From JBJXGV01 sp046160485 (GTDB lineage: Bacteria > Orphanbacterota > Orphanbacteria > JBJXGV01), in the NCBI GenBank assembly GCA_046160485.1, contig JBJXGV010000072.1, positions 102,760 to 166,759 on the forward strand: a DNA stretch of 64,000 bases. Direction: 5' to 3'. The notes under the pieces are model-generated. The model was not told the DNA's origin. It saw only the letters and a list, made by a program, of their open reading frames with translations, and ran no database searches. This document shows, piece by piece, positions 37,785 through 46,501 of the stretch (positions are counted from its first letter, which is position 1; each line of letters opens with the position of its first letter). A program made the position numbers and the translations under genes.

Positions 37785-38764
37785 TGCCGCGGCGCGCGCT
37801 CGTCACCGGCGCGACGGGCTTCATCGGGCGGTGGCTCGCGCGCGCGCTCATCGCGCGCGGCGACGCGGTCGTCGCGACGGCGCGAAACGCGGCGGAGCGC
37901 CCCGAACTCGCCGCGCTCGTCCCGAACGCCGCGTGGCTCGACGCCGACATCCTCGACGCGGGAACGATCTTTCGCGCGATCAAGAGCGCGAACCCCGACG
38001 TCATCTTTCATCTCGCCGCGGGAACGGCCGGCACGCTCGCGGAGCTGGAGGCCGCGAACATCGGCGGCATCGAGGCGGTGTTGCGCGCGGTCGCGCGCGG
38101 CGCAAAACCGGGCGGCGCCGTGCGCGTAGTCACTGCCGGCTCCGCGTCGGAGTACGGCGCGGTGCCCTTCGCGTCGCTGCCGATCCGCGAAGACGCGGTG
38201 CCCGCGCCCGTCGGCGACTACGGCGCGTCGAAGCTCGCGGCGACGCGCCGCGCGCTCGAACTCGGCGACACGCTCGGCGTGAGCGTGACGGTCGCGCGCA
38301 TCTTCAACGTGACGGGGCCCGGCGAACCGGAGCGGCTCGTCTTTGGACGTCTCGCGCGTGCAATCGTGCAGGCGGAGCGCGCGGGCGCGCCTGCGGAAGT
38401 CGCCGTCGGATCGCTCGGCGCAACGCGCGACATCATCGACGTGCGCGACGTCGCGGACGCGCTCATCGCCGTCTCCGAGATGACGTCGGCCGAATCCGCG
38501 GCGCCGCCGATCGTGAATGTCGGCAGCGGGGTCGAGTCGCTCGTGCGCGAACACGTCGCGCGCATCCTGGCGCTCGCGCGCGTCGGCGTGCGCACGCGCG
38601 AACCCGAGGACGCGGCGCCGCTTCCGCCCGCGCGCCACGTCGCTGACGTCTCCCTCCTCGCGGCAGCGGGTTTCCGCGCGAGGATCGCGCTCAACGCCAG
38701 CGCGCGCGATCTCCTCGACGAAGCGCGCGCGCAAGCGGGCGAACGCGACCGGAACTCCGCGTGA
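37784..38764 (+). CDS. NAD-dependent epimerase/dehydratase (GDP-6-deoxy-sugar reductase-like)
   Basis: This 326-residue SDR has GATGFIGRWLARAL near the N-terminus, VIFHLAAGTAGT, the Ser in AGSASEYG, catalytic YGASK (DYGASKLAATRRA) and RIFNVTGPGEPERLV. The last motif and the DVRDVADALI strand resemble GDP-4-keto-6-deoxy-mannose reductases and related enzymes. It likely completes the sugar made by the two preceding enzymes. It starts at a GTG overlapping the previous TAG, and its end overlaps the next gene as GTGA. Confidence 0.82.
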   Translation: MPRRALVTGATGFIGRWLARALIARGDAVVATARNAAERPELAALVPNAAWLDADILDAGTIFRAIKSANPDVIFHLAAGTAGTLAELEAANIGGIEAVLRAVARGAKPGGAVRVVTAGSASEYGAVPFASLPIREDAVPAPVGDYGASKLAATRRALELGDTLGVSVTVARIFNVTGPGEPERLVFGRLARAIVQAERAGAPAEVAVGSLGATRDIIDVRDVADALIAVSEMTSAESAAPPIVNVGSGVESLVREHVARILALARVGVRTREPEDAAPLPPARHVADVSLLAAAGFRARIALNASARDLLDEARAQAGERDRNSA

Positions 38765-39720
38765 AGGTTCTCGCGCTCACGAACATGTATCCGACCGCCG
38801 CAGTGCCGCACTACGGCATCTTCGTCCGCGGAACGCTGGACGCCATCCGGCACGCCGACCCCGAAATCGCGATCGATCTTCTCTTCGTCAACGGACGCGC
38901 GAGCAAGTTAGCGTACGCCGCCGCGCCGTTGCGCGTGCTGCGCGCAAGCGACGCGGGCTACGACTTGATCCACACGCACTACGGCCTCCTCGCCGGCGCG
39001 GGCGCGCTCTTTCGCGGGCCGCGCCTCATCACGTTCTATGGAAGCGACGTCGAGATGCCCGCTCAGTTTCGCTGGGCGAAGCCGTTCGTCCCGCGCTATG
39101 AAGGCGTCGTCGTGATGAACGAGCGGATGCGCGAACGCGTCGCGCGCCCCGACGCGCTCATCCTGCCGCCCGGCATCGATCTGGAGCGCTTCGCGCCGCT
39201 CGACCGCGCCGAGGCGCGCCGCCGCCTCGGGCTCGATGCCGGCGCGCGCTACGTCCTCTTCCCCTCGTCGCCCGATCGCCGCGTGAAGCGATACGACCTC
39301 TTCTGCGCCGTCGTGGAGCACGCGGCGCGTGCGCGCGCAGGCGTCGCGCCACTCATCCTCGGAACACCTGGCCGCGACGACGCCGACCTGCCGTGGGTCT
39401 ACGCGGCGGCGGACGTGCTCCTTCTCACATCCGACAGCGAGGGCTCCCCAACCGTCGTGAAAGAGGCGCTCGCCACGAACCTCCCCGTCGTGTCGGTGGA
39501 TGTCGGCGACGTGCGCACGCTTCTCGGTGATTCGCGCCCCGCGCACGTCGTCGCGTCCCGCGAGCCCGCGGCGCTCGCTGCCGCCGTCGTCGAAGTACTC
39601 GACGCGGGCGTGCGCTCCGACGGACGCGCTCACGCCGCACACCTCTCGATCGACGCCACCGCGCGCGCCTACGCTGCGCTCTACCGACGCCTCGCCGGCG
39701 CGCGTGCCGCCGCGTCGTAG
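38761..39720 (+). CDS. Glycosyltransferase (GT4-like, short)
   Basis: The 319-residue protein begins at a GTG with KVLALTNMYPTAAVPHYGIF, the start seen in many GT4 enzymes. HTHYGLLAGAGALF, ITFYGSDVEMP and VLLLTSDSEGSPTVVKEALATNLPVVS (two Glu donor motif) support the GT-B fold. It is shorter than its GT4 neighbours mainly because the acceptor domain is compact. It is coupled to the preceding gene by a GTGA overlap and probably acts on the same polysaccharide. Confidence 0.87.
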   Translation: MKVLALTNMYPTAAVPHYGIFVRGTLDAIRHADPEIAIDLLFVNGRASKLAYAAAPLRVLRASDAGYDLIHTHYGLLAGAGALFRGPRLITFYGSDVEMPAQFRWAKPFVPRYEGVVVMNERMRERVARPDALILPPGIDLERFAPLDRAEARRRLGLDAGARYVLFPSSPDRRVKRYDLFCAVVEHAARARAGVAPLILGTPGRDDADLPWVYAAADVLLLTSDSEGSPTVVKEALATNLPVVSVDVGDVRTLLGDSRPAHVVASREPAALAAAVVEVLDAGVRSDGRAHAAHLSIDATARAYAALYRRLAGARAAAS

Positions 39721-39723
39721 AAT
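39718..39723 (+). promoter_or_regulatory. -10 of a leaderless promoter
   Basis: TAGAAT overlaps the TAG stop of the previous gene and lies six bases before the ATG at 39730. The site matches that at 16969-16974. Confidence 0.4.
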
Positions 39724-39729
39724 GCACGC

Positions 39730-42210
39730 ATGAACGACGCCCCGGCGCGCGCCGCCGCTCCCTCGACAGCATTCCGAATCGCCGCCGCCGCCGCGCTCGC
39801 GCTTCTCCTCGTCCACGTTTGGGCGTACCGCTTCCTCACCGACGACGCGTACATCTCGTTCCGATACGCGCGCAATCTCGCCGACGGATACGGACTCGTC
39901 TTCAATCCGGGCTTCGAACGCGTCGAGGGCTACACGAACTTCCTCTGGGTCGTGACGCTCGCGGCGTTCGATCGCGTCGGCGTCGCGCCGGAGAAGGTCG
40001 CGAACATCCTCTCGACGTTGTGCGGCGTCGCGATCGTGCTCGCGCTTTCGCGCTACCTCGCACGCCTGCGCGGCCGCCCCGTCTGGATCGCCGTGCTCCC
40101 GCTCTTTCTGCTCGCGGGGTCGCGATCGTTCGCAGTCTGGTGCACGAGCGGGCTCGAGACGAAACTCTTCGAGATGCTCGTCGTCCTCGGCGTGCTGCAA
40201 GCGATCGCGGAGATCGACGCGGCGCGCGCCGGGGGGCGAGAGAGCTGGGCGCGATCATCGCTCCTCCTCGCGCTCGCGTGCCTGACGCGTCCCGACGGCG
40301 CGCTCGTCGCGGGTTGCGTGCTCGGCGCGCGCGCGCTCGTCGAGCGCCGCCGCGGCGGCGCCCCGCTCGGTGCGATCGCGCGCGGCGCCGGCATCCTCGC
40401 GGCGATCGTCGGCGCGCACCTCGCGTTTCGCCTCGCGTACTACGGCGACTGGGTTCCGAACACGTATCACGCGAAGGTCGGCGGCCAGACGTGGTTCTCG
40501 ATGGGCGCAAGCTACGCGCTGACGTTCGCGATCGAATACGGCGTCGTCTTCTGGGCGCCGCTTCTCATCGCGTCGCTCGCCGCGCTGCGACGCGAGGGCC
40601 GCGCGCATCACGGACTTCTGTTCGCCGCCGCGACGCTTCCGCACGCGGCGAGCGTCATCGCGATCGGCGGCGACCACTTCGAGTACCGTCCGCTCGATTT
40701 GATCTTTCCGTTCGCGTTCGTGCTCGTCGCCGACGGCGCGGCGGCGCTCGTCGCGCGCGGCCGCGCGGGTACGCGCCTCGCCGCCGCGCTCCTCGCGCTG
40801 CTCTTCGCAACGATGCTGACGATCCCGCTCCTCACGCATCTCGGCTTCGCGCGCGACTACCGGGCTGGTTTCCCGGGAACGAGCTCGCGCGCGGACGGCA
40901 CGCGCGATCTCGTCTCTGGCGCGCGCTTCCCGCTCTTGTTCCGAATTCCCGTCGTGGCGCAAGTGCTCGAGTTCTACAACGCACAGATCGAGGAGACGAC
41001 GCGGCACGCCGTGGGAATTCGCCAAGAGGAACACGCGCTCTTTCTGCCCACGGTCGCATCGGAGGGAAAGCTTCTCGCAGAGCTTGTCGCGGACGGAACG
41101 CTTCCGCCGGATACACACATCGCGATCGGATCGGTCGGCGCGATTCCGTACTACTCGAATCTGCGCACGCTCGATCGCCAGGGCCTGACGGATCGCATCG
41201 TCGCGAAGGGCGAGGGGCGTCCCGACGCGCGCCGCTTGATGGCGCACAACAAACTTGCGTCTTTCGAAGACGCTGCCGCGCGCGGCGCCGATCTTTGGTC
41301 GCCCGATGGCACGCACCTTCTCTTCGGCGCCGACCCGAAGCGCCTTCAGGGGTTCATCGAAACGTCCATCGCGCGCGGCTCGGCGCTCGTCGCCGCGCGC
41401 GCGGGGCGCGAGCACATTCTCCTTGCCGAGGTGCCCGGCGGCGCCGAGCGCGCGGCCGCGCGCCTTCCGCGCACCGAACCGGCGACGCAGTTCTTTCTCC
41501 GCGAGGCGCAACACCCGAGCGCGCCGGCGTGGATCTTGGCGTTTCTCGGCGATCTGCTCGACGCGCGCGGCAACCGCGAGAGCGCGGTCTCCGCATTCAA
41601 ACGCGCGGTCGAACTCGATCCGGAAATGGCGATCGCGTGGAATCACCTCGGCATGCTCGTCTTGCGCAGCGGCGATCCCGCAAGCGCGGCGGCGCTCCTC
41701 GAGCGCGCGCTCGAGATCGATCCGCGCACGCCCAAATACCGCTCCGACGTGATGCGCGCCTACGCACAGCGCGGCGACTTCGCGGGAACGATTCGCGTCC
41801 TGCGCGAGGGGCTCACGCTCGCGCCGCACGACATGGAGCTGCAAACGATGCTCGCGCGCTTTCTCGCGACCTGCCCGGATCCGCGGCTGCGCGACCCCGC
41901 GGAGGCCGTGCGCATCGCCGAACGTTTGCGGCGCTCGCCACGCGGGCGCAGCGCGTCGCTCCTCGACACGCTCGCGGGCGCCTACGCCGCGGCGGGGCGG
42001 TTCGCTGACGCGCGCGCCGCGGCGCTCGAGGCCGCCGATGCAGCTCTCGCCGTCGGCGACAGCGCGGGCGCGACGGAAATTCGCATGCGTGCGGACGCGT
42101 ACGCCAACGGGCACTTGCCGTGGGCTCTCGCGCCCGACGCGGCCCGACCAGGCGCGAGTCCGCCGGACGCGAGCGCACCTGGCGCGCAGGCCCCCGGCGC
42201 GCCGAACTAA
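39730..42210 (+). CDS. GT-C-like membrane glycosyltransferase fused to TPR repeats
   Basis: The 826-residue protein has about ten to twelve membrane helices in residues 15-380. Between the first two helices it has the loop LTDDAYISFRYARNLADGYG and then GYTNFLWVVTLA. A DDA loop followed by a VEGYTNFLW-type motif is typical of GT-C enzymes that use polyprenyl-phosphate sugars, such as the arabinosyl/mannosyl transferases. After a periplasmic domain, residues about 590-790 contain at least three TPR-like units (AVSAFKRAVELDPEMAIAW; AAALLERALEIDPRTPKY; TIRVLREGLTLAPHDMEL). A Pro/Ala-rich tail of short PGA/PDA repeats ends it. It likely adds sugars on the periplasmic side, with the TPRs as a docking platform. 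Confidence 0.78.
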   Translation: MNDAPARAAAPSTAFRIAAAAALALLLVHVWAYRFLTDDAYISFRYARNLADGYGLVFNPGFERVEGYTNFLWVVTLAAFDRVGVAPEKVANILSTLCGVAIVLALSRYLARLRGRPVWIAVLPLFLLAGSRSFAVWCTSGLETKLFEMLVVLGVLQAIAEIDAARAGGRESWARSSLLLALACLTRPDGALVAGCVLGARALVERRRGGAPLGAIARGAGILAAIVGAHLAFRLAYYGDWVPNTYHAKVGGQTWFSMGASYALTFAIEYGVVFWAPLLIASLAALRREGRAHHGLLFAAATLPHAASVIAIGGDHFEYRPLDLIFPFAFVLVADGAAALVARGRAGTRLAAALLALLFATMLTIPLLTHLGFARDYRAGFPGTSSRADGTRDLVSGARFPLLFRIPVVAQVLEFYNAQIEETTRHAVGIRQEEHALFLPTVASEGKLLAELVADGTLPPDTHIAIGSVGAIPYYSNLRTLDRQGLTDRIVAKGEGRPDARRLMAHNKLASFEDAAARGADLWSPDGTHLLFGADPKRLQGFIETSIARGSALVAARAGREHILLAEVPGGAERAAARLPRTEPATQFFLREAQHPSAPAWILAFLGDLLDARGNRESAVSAFKRAVELDPEMAIAWNHLGMLVLRSGDPASAAALLERALEIDPRTPKYRSDVMRAYAQRGDFAGTIRVLREGLTLAPHDMELQTMLARFLATCPDPRLRDPAEAVRIAERLRRSPRGRSASLLDTLAGAYAAAGRFADARAAALEAADAALAVGDSAGATEIRMRADAYANGHLPWALAPDAARPGASPPDASAPGAQAPGAPN

Positions 42211-42233
42211 CCGGCCGGCCGCTCTAGCACGCG

Positions 42234-42242
42234 TGATATAAT
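42234..42242 (+). promoter_or_regulatory. Extended -10 (TGATATAAT) for the M14 gene
   Basis: TGA-TATAAT matches the full consensus -10 with the TGn extension. No -35 is apparent, which extended -10 promoters do not need. The leader to the ATG at 42304 is about 55 nt. Confidence 0.6.
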
Positions 42243-42303
42243 CGCCCACGTTTCCGCGCCCCAACGCTGATCACGCATCACTCCAGCCACCCGGGAGAAC
42301 CAC

Positions 42304-45093
42304 ATGCGCAAGGCTACGAGCGTTCACGCGCTCCTCGGTATCACATCGTTCGCTCTCATCATCGCCGCGGGCATCGCGTCGTTCGCTCCGCGCGCCGCCG
42401 CCGATGATCCCTCTACAGGAAGCGTGAAAGTTTTCGAGGAAGTCCTCGTGACGTTGCCGACGGTCGAGGACGCGCAGCGCGTTCTTCGCGAGATCCCAGA
42501 AATCGAGTGGCTGAAACCGGCCGGTGACGGAGACAATGTCTACCGGCTGATTTCCACGCCCGAGATCGACCGCCAGCTCGAGGCGCTCGGCTACCGCCCC
42601 ACGATCGTCGTCGCCGACCTCGCCGCGCAGTACGAATCGCGCTCGCTCGCGCCGGGCTTCGGCGGCTTCCACACATGGTCCGAAATGATTGCCGAGATCG
42701 ACTCGCTCGCCGCCGCGCATCCCGCGATCATGACGCCGAAGTTTTCGATCGGGCAGAGCCTCGAAGGACGCGACATGTGGGCCGTGAAGATCTCCGACAA
42801 TCCGGGCGTCGACGAAGCGGAGGCCGAGGTTCTCTTCGACGGCGTCACGCACGCGCGCGAGATCATGACCGTCGAGATGGTGCTTCATTACATTCGCTAT
42901 CTGCTCGACGGCTACGGTGTCGATCCGACCGCGACATTTCTCGTCGACAATCGCGAGATCTTCTTCGTGCCCGTGATCAACGCGGACGGGTTCGTCTACA
43001 ACGAGACGACGAATCCCAACGGCGGCGGGATGTGGCGGAAGAACCGGCGCGACAACGGCGGCGGATGCTTCGGCGTCGACCTGAATCGCAACTACCCGTA
43101 CGCGTGGGGCGGGCAGGGCGCCGACACGAACTGCGACAGCGAGACGTACCGCGGCACGGGACCCGCGTCCGAACCCGAGGTGCAGACGATGATGGCCTTC
43201 ATCGACTCGCGCGAGTTCGTCACGCACCAATCGTTTCACTCGTTCGCCGAGCTGATTCTCCACTCGTGGGGCTACGACAACATCCCGCAGGCGCCGGACG
43301 ATTCGCTGCTCGGCGCGATCGGCACGATCATGGCGCGCGACTCGGGCTATCCCGCCGGACAAGCGGGCGACCTTCTCTACAACGCAAGCGGCAACGCATT
43401 CGATTGGAGCTACGGCGACACGTCGAATCACTCGAAGATCATCGCGTACACGACCGAAATCGGTGGGACGTGGTTCTGGCCCGAGGAGAGCGAGATGCCG
43501 GGGCTTCTCGTCGAGAATCTGTGGGGCCACATCTACCTCTCGCAGATCGCGGGCGTGTCGCTCACCGTGACGAATGCGGTCGTGTCAGGAGAGAACGGCA
43601 ACGGCCGCCTCGACGCGGGCGAAACGGGGAACCTGTCGATCGCTGTGACGAACGGCGGCGTGCTGCAAACGGCGAGCGGGGTCGTCGCGACGCTCTCGTC
43701 GAACGATCCGTACATCACGCTCGTCGAAGCTCAGAAATCTCTCGGATGGATCGCGGCCGGGCAAACAGTCGATCTTGCGGGCACGCCGTTCGTCGTCTCG
43801 GTCGATGCGTCTTGCCCTGCCGGCCACGACGCCGCGTTCACCGTCACGCTGGCGGGCGACGATGCGTACGCAAGCGAGGATGCGCTCACGCTCGAGGTCG
43901 GCGCGGTGACGTACACGTACAACTACGCGCAAGACTTCGAGACCGCGACCGACTGGACGCAGGACCCGACGCACACGGCGACGGCCGGCGCGTGGGCGCG
44001 CATCGACCCGAACGCGACGAACTACCAGCCCGGCGACGACGCGACGCCGCCGCCCGGCGTATTCGCGCTCATCACCGCGCAGAATCCCGCGGGCAACGAC
44101 GGAAGCGGCGACGTCGATGGCGGTATTTCCGCGACGCGCTCGCCGGTGATCGATTTGTCGAGCGTGCCGCGTGCGCGGCTCGACCTCGCGTGGTCGCACG
44201 GACAGCGCGACGCGACCGGCGATCCGGCGGGCGATTTCTTCCGCATCAACCTCTCCACCGACGGCGGCGCGACATATCCGACGAGCCTCGTTGCACTCGG
44301 CGACGGCACGTCGCAGCCCGGTTGGAGTCTTCTCTCCGTGCGTCTCGATTCGCTCGTGACACTGACGAACCAGATGCGCGTTCGCGTGCAGGCTGCGGAC
44401 GGAACCGCGAGCGGCGACATCATCGAAGGCGGCGTCGACGACATCTTCATCTACGATCCCGGCGACGAGAATGCGGCGCCGAGCGCGCCGGTGGCGATCA
44501 CGCCGACGGGTGGCGCGATCGTCGGTGCGTCTCCCGCACTGCGCGTGTCGAACGCGAGCGACCCGGAGAACGACGCGCTCACGTACGGCTTCCGCGTCTA
44601 CTCCGACGCGCTTCTCACGAACGTCGTCGCGAGCATCACTGGACGCAACGAGGGCGAATTCAATACCTCGTGGACGGTGCAGCCACCGCTCGCCGCGGGC
44701 GACTATTACTGGCGCGCCTTCGCCGAGGATGCGGGCCAGCGCGGGCTCTTCTCCGCGGCCGAGACGTTCACGGTCGAGACGCCGACGGGCGTCGGTGCGC
44801 CGGGGAGCGACGCGGGCACGGTCTCGCTCAATGCGCCGGGGCCGAACCCGACGCGCGGCGCCGCCCAGATCGCGTTTAGCCTTCCGACGGGCGGGCGCGT
44901 CTTCATCGCGGTCGTCAACGCCGAGGGGCGCGTCGTGCGCATCGTCGAGAATGGATGGCGCGCCGCGGGGCGGCACGAGTCGTCGTGGGACGGCCGCGAC
45001 GCGAGCGGGCGCGAGGTCGCGTCGGGCCGCTACCTCCTGCGCCTCGAGGCGGGGAGCGAGCGCCGCACGCGGGCGATCACCGTCGTTCGCTAG
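42304..45093 (+). CDS. Secreted M14 zinc carboxypeptidase with MAM-like and FlgD-like domains
   Basis: The 929-residue exopeptidase has a signal peptide (1-33) and a propeptide-like region to about 110. The M14 catalytic domain follows (about 120-415): zinc ligands His183 and Glu186 in VTHAREIM and His312 in FHSFAELIL, substrate-binding Arg262 in LNRNY, and catalytic Glu385 in YTTEIGG. After it come an Ig-like segment (about 418-535), a MAM/jelly-roll-like domain (540-720), an Fn3-like unit and a C-terminal FlgD/T9SS-type sorting domain (about 845-929; GPNPTRGAAQIAFSL, SSWDGRDASGREVASGRYLLRL, ending RAITVVR). It should trim C-terminal residues from peptides outside the cell. It shares a CTAG stop with the convergent HAD gene. 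Confidence 0.92.
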   Translation: MRKATSVHALLGITSFALIIAAGIASFAPRAAADDPSTGSVKVFEEVLVTLPTVEDAQRVLREIPEIEWLKPAGDGDNVYRLISTPEIDRQLEALGYRPTIVVADLAAQYESRSLAPGFGGFHTWSEMIAEIDSLAAAHPAIMTPKFSIGQSLEGRDMWAVKISDNPGVDEAEAEVLFDGVTHAREIMTVEMVLHYIRYLLDGYGVDPTATFLVDNREIFFVPVINADGFVYNETTNPNGGGMWRKNRRDNGGGCFGVDLNRNYPYAWGGQGADTNCDSETYRGTGPASEPEVQTMMAFIDSREFVTHQSFHSFAELILHSWGYDNIPQAPDDSLLGAIGTIMARDSGYPAGQAGDLLYNASGNAFDWSYGDTSNHSKIIAYTTEIGGTWFWPEESEMPGLLVENLWGHIYLSQIAGVSLTVTNAVVSGENGNGRLDAGETGNLSIAVTNGGVLQTASGVVATLSSNDPYITLVEAQKSLGWIAAGQTVDLAGTPFVVSVDASCPAGHDAAFTVTLAGDDAYASEDALTLEVGAVTYTYNYAQDFETATDWTQDPTHTATAGAWARIDPNATNYQPGDDATPPPGVFALITAQNPAGNDGSGDVDGGISATRSPVIDLSSVPRARLDLAWSHGQRDATGDPAGDFFRINLSTDGGATYPTSLVALGDGTSQPGWSLLSVRLDSLVTLTNQMRVRVQAADGTASGDIIEGGVDDIFIYDPGDENAAPSAPVAITPTGGAIVGASPALRVSNASDPENDALTYGFRVYSDALLTNVVASITGRNEGEFNTSWTVQPPLAAGDYYWRAFAEDAGQRGLFSAAETFTVETPTGVGAPGSDAGTVSLNAPGPNPTRGAAQIAFSLPTGGRVFIAVVNAEGRVVRIVENGWRAAGRHESSWDGRDASGREVASGRYLLRLEAGSERRTRAITVVR

Positions 45094-45842
45094 ACGCGCG
45101 TGCGCAACGCGTGGACGATGCGCGGCAGATCGCGCAGGTCGGGAAGCGACGCGAGCGGCTCGCACTCGACGACCGCCTCCGCGTGGCGGTTGATGAAGAC
45201 CGTGCGGTAGCCGAGTTCTTCGGCGGGAATCATGTCGTGGTAGATGCTCGCGCCGACGTGCAGCGTGTTGCCGGGCGACGCACCGCTCTTCGCGGCGAAC
45301 TCGCGCCAGTGCCCGTGCGCCGGCTTGTAGCTGCGCGCATCCTGCGCCGTGATGATTAGCTCGGGCTCCAATCCGATGTGCGCAATGGACGCCGCGATCA
45401 AATCGCGATCGACATTCGAGAGGATCGCGATCTTGACTCCCTGCGCCTGGAGCGCGAGGAGCGTTTCGGTCGTCTCTTCGAACGGCAGCCAATCGGGGAG
45501 CGAACGCGGGAGCGCCTCCTCGCGGCCCGCGGGCAGCTCGACGCCGAACTCGGAGCAGACGCGGCGGCACGCGCGCGCAAGCACGTCGCGATACGGCGCG
45601 TACTCGCCATCTTCGACACCCGCTTCGCACTCGATGTAGCGCAGCGCGAGTTCGTGCCGGTCGAGGCGCGCGGCCTCCGCGCCCCGCTCCCCCGCGTCCG
45701 CGAGCAGCGCAACGAGCACGTCGGTGATGCCGCGCTCCCAATCGATCAGCGTTCCGTAGCAATCGAATGTGGCCCACTCGATCGCCGCGGCGTGCGCCTC
45801 GCGCGCGGTGCGTCCATCACCGGCGTCGTGCGGCTCGCTCAC
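45090..45842 (-). CDS. HAD-superfamily hydrolase (haloacid-dehalogenase-like)
   Basis: This 250-residue enzyme has the nucleophile motif TFDCYGTLIDWERG (Asp about 25), motif II ILSNVDRD, a Lys in RSYKPAHGHW and motif IV HVGASIYHDMIPAEELG. The inserted cap and the FDCYGTLIDW form point to the L-2-haloacid dehalogenase/phosphatase branch. The substrate is unknown. It starts at GTG 45842, whose GTGA overlaps the stop of the methyltransferase gene. The open frame upstream of that is not used. The stop lies in the CTAG shared with the M14 gene. Confidence 0.87.
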   Translation of the reverse strand: MSEPHDAGDGRTAREAHAAAIEWATFDCYGTLIDWERGITDVLVALLADAGERGAEAARLDRHELALRYIECEAGVEDGEYAPYRDVLARACRRVCSEFGVELPAGREEALPRSLPDWLPFEETTETLLALQAQGVKIAILSNVDRDLIAASIAHIGLEPELIITAQDARSYKPAHGHWREFAAKSGASPGNTLHVGASIYHDMIPAEELGYRTVFINRHAEAVVECEPLASLPDLRDLPRIVHALRTRV

Positions 45843-46486
45843 GTCGACTCCCGCACGATGCCGAAGAGCGTTCCATCGCCCGCGGGGAAAATCGTCGCGG
45901 CCAGGCGCGGCTCGCGCGCGAAGCGTTCGTTCACCGCGCGCATCGCAACCGTGTCGGCGTCGGCTTTCGCCGCCTCGAGGAGTTCGCCGCCGCGAAACGC
46001 GTTGTGCGCCGCGATCGCGCCACCAACGCGCACGTTGGCAAGCGCCCACGTGAGGTACGCGTCGTAGCCGACCTTCTCCGCGTCGATGAAGCAGAAGTCG
46101 AACGGGCCTTCGGCGGTGAGCTTGGGGAGGAGTTGGTGCGCGTTGCCCTCGCGGACCTCAACGCAATCAAGGCCCGCGCGCGCCACGTTTGCGCGCGCGA
46201 CCGACGCGTGTTTCGAACTCGCGTCGATCGTGATCAGCCGGCCGCCGGGCGCGAGTCCTCGCGCGATCCAGATCGCCGAGTAGCCGCCGAGGGTCCCGAT
46301 CTCGACGGCGCGTCGCGCGCCGACGGCCCGTGCGAGGAGCCCGAGGAAGCGCCCCTCTTCCGCTTGAATGCTGATCGCGGGCAGCCCCGCGCGCAGCGAT
46401 TCCTCCCGCGCCGCGCGCAGAGCGTCATCCTCCGCCGCGAAGAGCGCGGTGGTGTAGCGCGCGAACTCGTCGTTGTAGACCGCCAT
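45839..46486 (-). CDS. SAM-dependent O-methyltransferase (COMT-like)
   Basis: This 215-residue class I methyltransferase has the SAM-binding motif VEIGTLGGYSAIWIARGL, acidic LITIDASSKH and the metal-binding DFCFIDAEKVGYDAYL with later AHNAFRGG. This matches the cation-dependent catechol/caffeoyl-CoA-type O-methyltransferases. Its small substrate is unknown. It lies 15 bp before the upstream choice-of-anchor gene's stop in the same direction and is coupled to the HAD hydrolase by a four-base overlap. Confidence 0.9.
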   Translation of the reverse strand: MAVYNDEFARYTTALFAAEDDALRAAREESLRAGLPAISIQAEEGRFLGLLARAVGARRAVEIGTLGGYSAIWIARGLAPGGRLITIDASSKHASVARANVARAGLDCVEVREGNAHQLLPKLTAEGPFDFCFIDAEKVGYDAYLTWALANVRVGGAIAAHNAFRGGELLEAAKADADTVAMRAVNERFAREPRLAATIFPAGDGTLFGIVREST

Positions 46487-46501
46487 TCGCGCCGCCCTTC
46501 G

